A DNA stretch of 64,000 nt, taken from contig NZ_JARGZF010000001.1 in NCBI RefSeq assembly GCF_029222705.1, positions 740,437 through 804,436 of the forward strand. Direction: 5' to 3'. This DNA comes from Knoellia sp. p5-6-4 (GTDB taxonomy: Bacteria > Actinomycetota > Actinomycetes > Actinomycetales > Dermatophilaceae). This document shows, piece by piece, positions 26,821 to 34,750 of this stretch (its first letter is position 1; each line of letters starts with the position of its first letter). Made by a program: the position numbers and the translations under genes. The notes under the pieces are model-generated. The model ran no database searches. It saw only the letters and a program-made list of their open reading frames with translations, and was not told the origin of the DNA.

Positions 26821-26870
26821 CGGTTCGGGGTGTTGCCGCGCGCTATCGCCCGCGGCAACACCCCGAACCG
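26821..26870. terminator. Perfect 20-bp bidirectional terminator hairpin
   Basis: 26821-26840 and 26851-26870 are perfect inverse complements (20 pairs, beginning CGGTTCGGGG) around a ten-base loop. It ends nucS on one side and the aldolase gene of the sugar operon on the other. Confidence 0.9.
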
Positions 26871-26877
26871 GGAAGGG

Positions 26878-27711
26878 TCAACGCAGGGCGACGAGCTCGA
26901 GGAGCCGGGCGGCCTCGGCCTGCACGGCGTCGCGCGCCGGGCCGAGGTACTTCCGAGTGTCGACGAGCCGCGGGTCGACGTCGAGCCGGGCGCGCACGGT
27001 CGCGGTGAAGACGGCGTTCAGGTGCGTGGCGATGTTGACCTTGGTCATGCCGGCCCGCACCGCGGCTGCGAGGCCTTCGTCGGGCACCCCTGACGAGCCG
27101 TGCAGCACGAGCGGGACGTCGACCTGGCCCCGGATGGCGGCGATGAGATCGAGGTCGAGCTCGGCGGTGCGCTCGGTCATCGCGTGCGAGCTGCCCACGG
27201 CCACCGCGAGCGCGTCGACCCCCGTGTCCCGGGCGAAGGTCGCCGCCTCCTCGGGCCGGGTGCGCACCCCGGGCGCGTGCACGCCGTCCTTGCCTCCGAT
27301 CTCCCCGAGCTCGGCCTCGACGCTGACGCCCCGGGCGTGGCAGCGCTCGACGACGGCCCGGGTCACCGCGCGGTTCTGCCCGTCGTCGAGCTTCGAGCCG
27401 TCGAACATGACCGACGTGAAGCCCAGGCCGAGCGCCTCGTCGACCAGCGGCTCGCTCACCGCGTGGTCGAGGTGCAGCACCACGGGCACGGTCGCGCGCT
27501 CGGCGAGCACCTTCGTGGCGGCCGCGACCGGGGCGAGCGACCCGTGGAAGGCCACGGTGTTCTCGCTGACCTGAAGCACCACGGGCAGGCCCACCTGCTC
27601 GGCCGCGCGGGTCAGCGCCTCGGCGTGCTCGAGGTGGATGACGTTGAACGCGGCCACTCCCCGCCCCTCCGCCCGGGCTTCGCGCAGGACGTCATGGAGC
27701 GGGGTGAGCAC
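26878..27711 (-). CDS. Class II aldolase, tagatose/fructose-1,6-bisphosphate type
   Basis: A 277-residue zinc aldolase. Zinc ligands and catalytic residues appear in LHLDHAVS, EAELGEIGG, GSSHAMT and LVLHGSSGVPDE; TKVNIATHLN is the phosphate-binding end. Short length and this motif set fit the GatY/KbaY (tagatose-1,6-bisphosphate) branch as well as small FbaA. It cleaves the bisphosphate to DHAP and glyceraldehyde-3-phosphate. GTG start with AGGAGG 6 nt upstream; the start lies 20 bp inside the pfkB-like gene. Last gene of the sugar operon. Confidence 0.85.
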   Translation of the reverse strand: MLTPLHDVLREARAEGRGVAAFNVIHLEHAEALTRAAEQVGLPVVLQVSENTVAFHGSLAPVAAATKVLAERATVPVVLHLDHAVSEPLVDEALGLGFTSVMFDGSKLDDGQNRAVTRAVVERCHARGVSVEAELGEIGGKDGVHAPGVRTRPEEAATFARDTGVDALAVAVGSSHAMTERTAELDLDLIAAIRGQVDVPLVLHGSSGVPDEGLAAAVRAGMTKVNIATHLNAVFTATVRARLDVDPRLVDTRKYLGPARDAVQAEAARLLELVALR

Positions 27712-28693
27712 GGCGGTCCTCCTGGGGTGACGGCTGGACTGGTGACGGCTGGACTGGAGACGGCTCGGTGGGGTCCTGCTGCAGCCGCACGAGCGGGCGC
27801 AGGCGGTCGACGTCGTCGGGCCGGACTCTCCCGGCCAGGGGGTGGAGCACTGCGGCGGCCGACCAGGCGACGGCGTCGGCCAGGACGTCCCGCACTCCTC
27901 GACCACTCGCGAGCCCGGCCGCCAGGGCAGCAACGGCGGCGTCGCCGGCACCGGTGGGGTTGCCCGCCAGCGGCTGCTCCAGCCCGGCGCGCACCACCTC
28001 GCCGGTTGCCGTGACGTCGACCAGGCCGTCAGGGCCGGCGGACACCACGACCTCGCGCGCTCCCCTCTCGATCAGCGACCGCGCGCCGGCGACCGGGTCC
28101 GCCGCCCCGGTGACCTCGGCGAGCTCTTCGCGGTTGGGCTTGACCAGGTCCGGATTCGCCGGCAGGGCGGCCAGGAGCGCCTGCGCCGAGGAGTCGACGA
28201 CGGCGAGCGCGCCGACCTCGTGGGCGGCGCGCACCACCGCGGCATACGCATCGGCGGGTATGCCGCGGGGCAGGCTTCCCGAGGCGACCACCACGTCGGG
28301 ACGCGCCTCGGTGAGCAGCGCGCGCAGGTCGGCGAGGAAGGCCCGCCACTCCCGGTCGGTGACGGTGGGTCCGGGCTCGTTGAGCACGGTGGCGTCGCGG
28401 TCGGCCTCCGACACGACCGCCACGGCGCGGCGCGACTCCCCCGCGCACGGCGAGAAGCGGTGGGCGAGGCCGCGGGCGTCGAGGTCGGCCCGGACCCGCT
28501 CGCCGGTCCCGCCGCCCAGCAGCCCCGTGGCGATGACCGGCACGCCCCGGCCTGCCAGCACGGAGGCGACGTTGACGCCCTTTCCGCCGGCCACCTCGGT
28601 CACCGAGGTGACCCGGTGGCTGCGGTGCAGCTCCAGGCGCGCGACCGTGTAGGTGACGTCGAGAGCCGCGTTGAGGGTGACCGTGACGATCAC
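27692..28693 (-). CDS. PfkB-family hexose phosphate kinase (tagatose-6-P kinase/1-phosphofructokinase type)
   Basis: A 333-residue ribokinase-fold kinase: AGGKGVNVASVLAGRG near residue 36 and the catalytic GNPTGAGDAAVAALAAG near 250. VTLNAALDVTYTV at the N-terminus marks the FruK/LacC subgroup, which phosphorylates C1 of fructose-1-P, fructose-6-P or tagatose-6-P. The last 25 residues are a Pro/Ser/Gln tail (PSPVQPSPVQPSPQ) encoded by a 15-bp tandem repeat, outside the family fold. Its GTG overlaps the ROK gene by 4 bp (GTGA). Confidence 0.87.
   Translation of the reverse strand: MIVTVTLNAALDVTYTVARLELHRSHRVTSVTEVAGGKGVNVASVLAGRGVPVIATGLLGGGTGERVRADLDARGLAHRFSPCAGESRRAVAVVSEADRDATVLNEPGPTVTDREWRAFLADLRALLTEARPDVVVASGSLPRGIPADAYAAVVRAAHEVGALAVVDSSAQALLAALPANPDLVKPNREELAEVTGAADPVAGARSLIERGAREVVVSAGPDGLVDVTATGEVVRAGLEQPLAGNPTGAGDAAVAALAAGLASGRGVRDVLADAVAWSAAAVLHPLAGRVRPDDVDRLRPLVRLQQDPTEPSPVQPSPVQPSPQEDRRAHPAP
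27726..27768. repeat. 15-bp tandem repeat in the kinase tail
   Basis: GGTGACGGCTGGACT occurs twice without a gap (27726-27740, 27741-27755), followed by a degenerate third unit (GGAGACGGCTCGG). On the coding strand it gives the repeated SPVQP units of the kinase tail. It lies just upstream of the aldolase ribosome site. Confidence 0.8.
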
Positions 28694-29631
28694 GTCACGT
28701 CCCAGGCGAGGCAGGCGGCGCCGAGGCACCCGGCCCGGTCGCCGAGCGCTGCCCGGGCTATGGCCGGAGGGCGCTGGAAGGTCAGGGCGCCGGTCACGTC
28801 GCGGCGCAACGGCTCGAGCAGGAGGTCGCCGCTCTGCGCCAGCCCGCCACCGACGAGCACGAGGTCGACCCCCGTGAGGGTCACCACCATGACCACGGCG
28901 CGGGCCAGGGCACCGACAGCATGGTCCCAGACCGCCACGGCGTCCGGATCCCCCTGCGCCACAAGGGCGCCGATCTCCTTGGCGGTGACCTGCTCGGCCG
29001 GCCCGAGGCGGTGGGCGTAGGCCCGCTCGATGGCCGAGGCGGAGCTGACCGCCTCAAGACAGCCACGGGCGCCGCAGCCGCACACCGGCCCCCCGGGCTC
29101 GACGACCACGTGGCCCAGCTCGCCGGCATACCCACCGGCGTGCAGCACGCGCCCGTCCACCATGAGCGCACCGGCGATGCCCGTGCCGAGCGGCACGAAC
29201 ATGGCGTGGTCGGCGCCACGCGCCGCTCCCCACCTCGCCTCCGCCACCAGGCCGGCCCGCACGTCGTGGCCGAGGGCCACGGGGATGCCGAGCGCCGACT
29301 CCAGGGGCGACACGACGTCGAGGTCGCGCCAGCCCAGGTTGGCCGAGAACACCGCCACCCCACGCGCGTCGTCGACGAGGCCGGGCACCACGACGCCGCA
29401 GCCGCCGAGTCGTGCGGCGAGGCCCTTCTCGGTCGCCTGCGCGAGCAGGGCGGCCACCGTGTCGGTCACCGCGACCACCAGCGCTCCCGGGTGGCCGAGG
29501 TCGCGCGGCGTCGGGACAGTGGCGGAGACCAGCTCGGTCCCGCTGCGGTCGACCAGGGCCGACTTGATGCGCGTGCCGCCGACGTCCACGGCGGCGACGA
29601 CGTCGACCGGGGCGGACCCCTCGACGCTCAC
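28690..29631 (-). CDS. ROK-family sugar kinase
   Basis: A 313-residue ROK kinase: ATP-phosphate motif AAVDVGGTRIKSALVD, sugar-binding GHDVRAGLVAEARWG with the catalytic Asp, and the zinc site in GGPVCGCGARGCLEAVSS preceded by GELGHVVVEPGG. In this operon its likely job is to phosphorylate the imported amino sugar at C6 (GalNAc, GlcNAc or similar), replacing a PTS. GTG start overlapping the regulator's stop by 4 bp. Confidence 0.85.
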   Translation of the reverse strand: MSVEGSAPVDVVAAVDVGGTRIKSALVDRSGTELVSATVPTPRDLGHPGALVVAVTDTVAALLAQATEKGLAARLGGCGVVVPGLVDDARGVAVFSANLGWRDLDVVSPLESALGIPVALGHDVRAGLVAEARWGAARGADHAMFVPLGTGIAGALMVDGRVLHAGGYAGELGHVVVEPGGPVCGCGARGCLEAVSSASAIERAYAHRLGPAEQVTAKEIGALVAQGDPDAVAVWDHAVGALARAVVMVVTLTGVDLVLVGGGLAQSGDLLLEPLRRDVTGALTFQRPPAIARAALGDRAGCLGAACLAWDVT

Positions 29632-30467
29632 GAGACCTGCTCGACGGTGACCCCGGCCGCACGCAGCGCCCGGACGTCGTCGTCCGGGGCGGACGGGTCG
29701 GTCACCAGCACGTCGATCCTCGCGGTCGGGCAGATCCGGGCGAAGGCCCGTCGCCCCACCTTGTCACCCGTGGCCACCACCACCACCCGGTCGGCGCGCT
29801 CCACCATGAGCGCGTTGATGCCGGCCTCTCCCTCGTGGCGGCACGTCGCCCCGGCCTGGGCCGAGACGCCGTCGACGCCGAGGAAGACTGTGTCGAGCCA
29901 CAGCTCGTTCAGCACCATCGACGCGAGCGGACCGGACAGCTCGTACGACTCCTGCCGGGCGACCCCGCCGAGCGTGACGCACCGGATGAACGGGCGCAGC
30001 ACCATCTCGGTCGCGATGTTGAGCGCGTTGGTGACGACGGTGATGGCCGGGCGCTGCGCCGAGCTCGCGAGGTCGGCACGCGCCGCGAGGCGCCGCGCCG
30101 TGGCGCTCGTCGTGGTGCCGCCGTTGAAGCCGACGACCGAGCCCTCGAGTGCGAGCTCCGCTGCGGCAGCGGCGATCCGGTCCTTGGCGGTGTCGCCGGA
30201 GGACTGCTTGTAGCGGGCCGGCAGGTCGTAGGCCACGGCCGTCGCCACCACCCCTCCGTGGGTGCGCGTCACCAGCTGCTGGGCCGCCAGCTCGCCGAAG
30301 TCGCGCCGCACGGTGGCCTCCGAGACGCCGAGCGCCTCGACGACCTGCGCCACGCTGAGCCGTCCGTGCTCGGCGAGCAGCCCGAGCAGGGCGCTCCAGC
30401 GGCTGCCGCGGTCCAGGGGTCGTCCGCGTTCCGGGACCGGGTCGGCGACGTCGCTGAGCTCAGTCAC
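29628..30467 (-). CDS. DeoR-family transcriptional regulator
   Basis: A 279-residue repressor-type protein. The N-terminal winged helix (SRWSALLGLLAEHGRLSVAQ, then VSEATVRRDFGEL and TRTHGGVV) is the DeoR signature; the C-terminal sugar-phosphate-sensing domain has GFNGGTTTSATARRL and DTVFLGVDGVS. It resembles AgaR/GlcR-type regulators that respond to a phosphorylated sugar. It is inside the operon, coupled by GTGA overlaps on both sides, so it probably controls its own operon and the divergent agaS-nagA. Confidence 0.88.
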   Translation of the reverse strand: MTELSDVADPVPERGRPLDRGSRWSALLGLLAEHGRLSVAQVVEALGVSEATVRRDFGELAAQQLVTRTHGGVVATAVAYDLPARYKQSSGDTAKDRIAAAAAELALEGSVVGFNGGTTTSATARRLAARADLASSAQRPAITVVTNALNIATEMVLRPFIRCVTLGGVARQESYELSGPLASMVLNELWLDTVFLGVDGVSAQAGATCRHEGEAGINALMVERADRVVVVATGDKVGRRAFARICPTARIDVLVTDPSAPDDDVRALRAAGVTVEQVS

Positions 30468-31330
30468 TTCACCGAGCCAGCCGTGAGGCCGCCCACCAGG
30501 TGCTTCTCGATCACCGCGAAGAGCACGACCACCGGCACGATCGCGATCACCGCGGCTGCGAACAGCTGGTCCCAGTGCTGCTCGTAGCCGGTGACGTAGG
30601 ACGTGATGCCCACGGTGAGCGGCTTCCTCGACTCGTCGAGCATGAGGGTCAGCGCGACGACGTACTCGTTCCAGGCCGCGATGAACGTGAAGATCACCGC
30701 GGTCACGATGCCCGGCAGGGTCAACGGCAGCATCACCCGCCGCAGCGTGCCGAACCGGCTGCAGCCGTCGAGGTTGGCCGCCTCCTCGACCTCCTTGGGG
30801 ATGGAGGCGAAGAACCCGTGCAGGATCCACACCGCGAAAGCCAGGTTGAACGCCGCGTTGGTCAGGATCAGCGCGCCGTAGGTGTTGACCATGTTGAAGT
30901 TGAACCACTCGCGGTAGATGCCGACCACCAGCGCGGTGGGCGAGAACATCTGGGTGACGAGCACGAGCAGCAGGAACGCCATGCGCCCCGGGAAGCGGAA
31001 CCGCGCGGTGTAGTAGGCCGCCGGGATCGAGGCGAGGATGACGATCAGTGTCGAAGCGCCCGCCACGATGAGCGAGGTCTTCAGCCAGTTGAGGAAGCGC
31101 TCGTCGGTGAGGACCTGCGCGTAGGTCGAGAGCTGCCAGTCCCGCGGCAGGAAGGTCGGCGGCGTCTGCACGACGTCGCCGCTCGGCCGCAGCGAGTTGA
31201 GCACCATGACGATGTAGGGGACGAGGAAGACCAGCGCCAGGGCTGCGCCGGCCACCGGCAGCACCCAGCCGCGGTGCCGTCGCCAGCCGGTGTGCGCGGT
31301 GCCGGCACCGGTCTCGGTGACCGTGCTCAT
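30464..31330 (-). CDS. Carbohydrate ABC permease, MalG type
   Basis: A 288-residue integral membrane protein with six helices and the conserved cytoplasmic EAA loop (IPKEVEEAANLDGCSRFGTL) that contacts the ATPase. ESRKPLTVGITSYVTGYEQHWDQLFAAAV at the end is typical of CUT1 family permeases, here shortened to its core LTVGITSYVTG. ATG overlaps the partner permease stop by 4 bp. Confidence 0.92.
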   Translation of the reverse strand: MSTVTETGAGTAHTGWRRHRGWVLPVAGAALALVFLVPYIVMVLNSLRPSGDVVQTPPTFLPRDWQLSTYAQVLTDERFLNWLKTSLIVAGASTLIVILASIPAAYYTARFRFPGRMAFLLLVLVTQMFSPTALVVGIYREWFNFNMVNTYGALILTNAAFNLAFAVWILHGFFASIPKEVEEAANLDGCSRFGTLRRVMLPLTLPGIVTAVIFTFIAAWNEYVVALTLMLDESRKPLTVGITSYVTGYEQHWDQLFAAAVIAIVPVVVLFAVIEKHLVGGLTAGSVK

Positions 31331-32334
31331 GCCGTCTCCTCCCGCCATCTCGTGAACCTCAGGTAGACCATGACGACGACCAGGATCAGCAGCACGTTGA
31401 AGACGCCCGCGGCGGCCGACATGCCCACGTCCTTCTCGGCGCTCTTGAACGCCAGCTTGTACATGAAGGTGATCGTCGTGTCGTGCGCGAAGCCGGGGTT
31501 GCGGTCGTTGAGCGTGTAGATGATCGGGAACGAGTTGAAGACGTTGATGATGTTGAGCACCGCGGCCACGAGCAGCGCGGGGCGCAGCAGCGGCAGGGTG
31601 ATCCGCCACCAGGTCTGGAACGGGCTGGCGCCGTCGACGCGGGCCGCCTCGTAGACCTCGGTGGGGATGGCGTTGAGGCCGGCCACGAACACGTAGGCCG
31701 TGAACGGGATGGACACGAACACCCCGACGAGGACCATCGAGGGCATGATCCAGGCGTCACTGCCGAGGAAGTCGACGGGACCCAGCCCGACCTTCGAGAG
31801 CAGCAGGTTGGCGGTGCCGTAGTAGAAGTCGTAGATCATCACGAACGTCTTGGCCGTGATGACCACCGAGGCCGCCCAGGGCACGATGATCGCCCAGCGC
31901 ACCAGCTTGCGGCCGCGGAACTCCTTGGTGAGGAACTGGGCGACGCCGAGGCTGATGACGACGGTCAGGGCGACCACGGCGACGACCCACACGACGGTGT
32001 TGGTCAGCACCGTGCCCAGCATCGGGTGGTCGAGCACAGCGCTGTAGTTGGTCCAGCCCGCGTCGCCGAGGCGCAGGCCGGTGATCGAGAACTCGCTCAT
32101 CGACGCCCGCACCAGCTCGATGGCCGGGTACACCACGACGCCGGCGATGAGCAGCAGCGCCGGGCCGAGCCACAGCAGTGCCGAGCCGAGGGACGCCCGG
32201 TCGCCTCGGGCCTTGCTCGGGGTGCGGGTCCGGGAGCCTCCGCCGCCCGCCGGCGTTCCTGCTCGGTCGGCGCCACCCGCGGTGGTGGCCGCGGGCGCAC
32301 CCGCGGCCACCACACCAGACTGCTGGTCAGGCAC
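31327..32334 (-). CDS. Carbohydrate ABC permease, MalF type
   Basis: A 335-residue permease. A hydrophilic N-terminal tail of about 50 residues (Ala/Gly/Arg-rich) precedes six helices; the EAA loop is IPTEVYEAARVDGASPFQTW. GTG at 32334 is 2 bp after the binding-protein stop, so the start is set by coupling; upstream in-frame codons lie inside the binding-protein gene. Confidence 0.92.
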   Translation of the reverse strand: MPDQQSGVVAAGAPAATTAGGADRAGTPAGGGGSRTRTPSKARGDRASLGSALLWLGPALLLIAGVVVYPAIELVRASMSEFSITGLRLGDAGWTNYSAVLDHPMLGTVLTNTVVWVVAVVALTVVISLGVAQFLTKEFRGRKLVRWAIIVPWAASVVITAKTFVMIYDFYYGTANLLLSKVGLGPVDFLGSDAWIMPSMVLVGVFVSIPFTAYVFVAGLNAIPTEVYEAARVDGASPFQTWWRITLPLLRPALLVAAVLNIINVFNSFPIIYTLNDRNPGFAHDTTITFMYKLAFKSAEKDVGMSAAAGVFNVLLILVVVMVYLRFTRWREETA

Positions 32335-32336
32335 GG

Positions 32337-33608
32337 TCAGCTGCCGCTCTCGGCCTGCTTCTGCAGGTCGTCGAGGACCTTCTTCGGGTCGCCGCCGCTG
32401 CCCACGGCGGTACCGAGGTTCTGCTGCACGGCGAGCTTGACCTTGTCCCACGTCGGGTCGTCGGTCGGGGTGAGGTGGGCGTTCGGCAGGGTGTCGAGGT
32501 AGACCTTCAGCTTCGGGTCGTCCTTGAAGAACTCGATGCCGCTCTTGGTGACCGGCAGGAAGCCTTCGGCCTTGATGAACTCGTTGACCTGGTCCTTCTG
32601 GTAGTACAGCTCGTAGAAGGCCTTGACCGCCTCCTGGTTCCCGGGCTTCTTGAACGCCATGAGGTAGTCGGTGACGCCGAACGTCTGGGGCTCACTCATC
32701 TTGGTCGGCATCGGCGCGACGCCGTAGTCGACCTTCTTCTCCTCGTCGAGCTGGGCTGCGAGCGGGGAGAAGCCGACCACCATGCCGACCTTGCCCGACT
32801 TGAAGAGGTTGAACGCGTCGGCCCGGTTGGTCTTGCCCGGGTTGTTCTGGGTGAGCTTCTCGTCGGTGATCTTCTTGAGGAAGGTCAGCGCCTCGACGTT
32901 CTCAGCGGAGTTGATGCTCCACTTGCCGTCCTTCTTCCAGTCGCCGCTGTTGTTGAACAGCCACATCGAGAACTCGCCCTGCGACTCCTCGGGGCCGAGC
33001 GGGAGGGCGTAGGGGATCGTGCCGTCGCCGAGGGCCTTGACCTTCTTGGCCGCGGCCTCGAACTCCTCCCACGTCTTCGGCGGCTCGGCGACGCCCGCCT
33101 TCTTCATGATGTCCTTGTTGTAGAAGAACGCCCGCGCCGAGGACAGGTCCGGGAAGCCGTACAGCTTGCCCTCGTAGGTGCCGCTCTTGACGAACGCGTC
33201 GAGCAGGTCGCCCTTGGCCGCCTCGGGCAGCACCTCGTCGCCGTGGTAGAGCAGGCCGTCCTTGGCGTAGGACGCGTAGGCGTTGAGGTTGAGGATGTCG
33301 GGCGCGTTGTTGTTCTGGATCATCGTGCTGGACGTCTGGTCGATCGAGTCCCAGCTGACGACCTGCACCTCGAGCTCGGTGCCGCCCGTCTTCTCCTTGT
33401 ACTTCTCGGCGAACTGCTTCCAGAAGGCCGCCGTGTGGTCCTTGGAGTACTCCGCGGCCACCAGCTTGATCTTCGTGACCTTCTCGGCGGAGTCCCCGCC
33501 GCCGCCCGCCGTGCCCGAGCCGGACCCGCCGCTGCAGGCGGCCAGGGCCAGCCCGCCGGCCAGCGCGAACGCAGCCAGGCGAACCGCGCTCATGTGTCGT
33601 GACGTCAT
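32337..33608 (-). CDS. Extracellular sugar-binding lipoprotein of an ABC importer
   Basis: A 423-residue family 1 solute-binding protein. The lipobox is LALAAC (Cys25), followed by a Gly/Ser linker. The mature part has the usual TWEEFEAAAKKVKAL and AFFYNKDIMKKAGV motifs. First gene of the seven-gene minus-strand operon; an ATG at 33593 is an alternative start. No ATP-binding subunit is encoded with it, so a shared ATPase (MsiK/MsmX type) must be supplied from elsewhere. Confidence 0.92.
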   Translation of the reverse strand: MTSRHMSAVRLAAFALAGGLALAACSGGSGSGTAGGGGDSAEKVTKIKLVAAEYSKDHTAAFWKQFAEKYKEKTGGTELEVQVVSWDSIDQTSSTMIQNNNAPDILNLNAYASYAKDGLLYHGDEVLPEAAKGDLLDAFVKSGTYEGKLYGFPDLSSARAFFYNKDIMKKAGVAEPPKTWEEFEAAAKKVKALGDGTIPYALPLGPEESQGEFSMWLFNNSGDWKKDGKWSINSAENVEALTFLKKITDEKLTQNNPGKTNRADAFNLFKSGKVGMVVGFSPLAAQLDEEKKVDYGVAPMPTKMSEPQTFGVTDYLMAFKKPGNQEAVKAFYELYYQKDQVNEFIKAEGFLPVTKSGIEFFKDDPKLKVYLDTLPNAHLTPTDDPTWDKVKLAVQQNLGTAVGSGGDPKKVLDDLQKQAESGS

Positions 33609-33638
33609 TGTCTGCACCTACCCCGTTGTCGAGTGAGC

Positions 33639-33815
33639 GTGATCGATTCTTGTCGGTTCGCCGCTGCTTCGATCACAAAGCACGGCGCTGCGCGACAGCG
33701 TGGACCGCGAATCCCCGCCCCGTCAAGCATTTCGGGGCACTTTGTGGATCAAGATCCGGCAATGCCGCGCACCTGCTTGACTGATCGATTATGACTGCCT
33801 GACAATCCTATCGAT
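33639..33815. promoter_or_regulatory. Divergent control region of the amino-sugar regulon
   Basis: This A+T-richer 233-bp gap holds repeated ATCGAT-type sites: TGATCGATT at 33640-33648 and again at 33782-33790, TCGATCAC at 33669-33676 (inverse of GTGATCGA at 33639-33646), GGATCAAGATCC at 33746-33757 and TATCGATCC near 33809. TTGACT (33777-33782) with GACAAT (33801-33806) at 18-bp spacing is a good promoter for agaS, and a repeat overlaps it. The sites are candidate operators for the operon's DeoR protein. Confidence 0.6.
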
Positions 33816-33841
33816 CCGAACCACTCAGAGAACGGACCCCG

Positions 33842-34750
33842 ATGGACGCCTACGCCAGCCACCTCGCCGCGGAGATCGCCACCCAGCCCGACGACTGGGC
33901 CGCCGCCCTGTCCCGCGTTGACCAGGCACGCGCGGCGCTCCCCCGGCCCGGCGAGTCCGTGGCCGTCGTCGGCTGCGGCACCTCCTGGTTCATGGCCCAG
34001 GCGTATGCCGTGCTGCGCGAGCAGGCGGGCAGCGCCGGCGGCCGCACCGAGGCCCACGCTGCGAGCGAGTTCCCGGCAGGCCGCAGCTACGACCACGTGG
34101 TGGCCATCTCCCGCTCGGGCACCACCACCGAGGTCATCGAGCTGCTCACCGCGCTGCGCGAGCGCGGCCAGCGCACCACCGCCGTCGTCGCCACCGAGGG
34201 CACGGCCATCCCCCGGCTCGCGACCGAGGCCCTGATGCTGCCGGAGGTCGACGAGCAGTCGGTGGTGCAGACCCGGTTCGCCACCACCACCCTGATGCTC
34301 CTGCGCGCCACGCTCGGCGAGGACCTCGGCGGGGCGGTCGCCGACGCCCGCGCCGTGCTGGCCGAGGACGAGTCCGGCGCCCTGGCCGGCGTCGCCGATG
34401 CCGAGCAGATCAGCTTCGTCGGTCGCGGGTGGACCGTCGGCCTCGCCAACGAGGCGGCCCTGAAGCTGCGCGAGTCGGCCCAGTTCTGGACCGAGGCCTA
34501 CCCGGCCATGGAGTACCGTCACGGCCCGATCAGCATCGCCACGGCCGGCCGGGCCACCTGGGCGTTCGGCGAGGTGCCCGAGGGCCTGGCCGACGACGTG
34601 CGCGCGACGGGCGCCCACTTCGAGCACCGCGACATCGACCCGATCGCCGACCTCGTGCGCCTGCACCGGCTGTGCCTGCTCAAGGCGGCGCGCGCGGGAG
34701 TCGACCCTGACCAGCCCCGTCACCTGTCGCGGTCCATCATCTTGTCGTGA
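33842..34750 (+). CDS. agaS: SIS-domain sugar-phosphate isomerase/deaminase, AgaS type
   Basis: A 302-residue protein with two SIS domains. Sugar-phosphate-binding Ser residues are seen in VVGCGTSWFMAQ and AISRSGTTTEVIELL; the second domain has GRGWTVGLANEAALKLRES and AYPAMEYRHGP, where the Glu and His are the usual isomerase residues. AgaS enzymes convert galactosamine-6-P to tagatose-6-P with loss of ammonia. Stop overlaps the nagA start. The gene has a poor ribosome site. Confidence 0.8.
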   Translation: MDAYASHLAAEIATQPDDWAAALSRVDQARAALPRPGESVAVVGCGTSWFMAQAYAVLREQAGSAGGRTEAHAASEFPAGRSYDHVVAISRSGTTTEVIELLTALRERGQRTTAVVATEGTAIPRLATEALMLPEVDEQSVVQTRFATTTLMLLRATLGEDLGGAVADARAVLAEDESGALAGVADAEQISFVGRGWTVGLANEAALKLRESAQFWTEAYPAMEYRHGPISIATAGRATWAFGEVPEGLADDVRATGAHFEHRDIDPIADLVRLHRLCLLKAARAGVDPDQPRHLSRSIILS

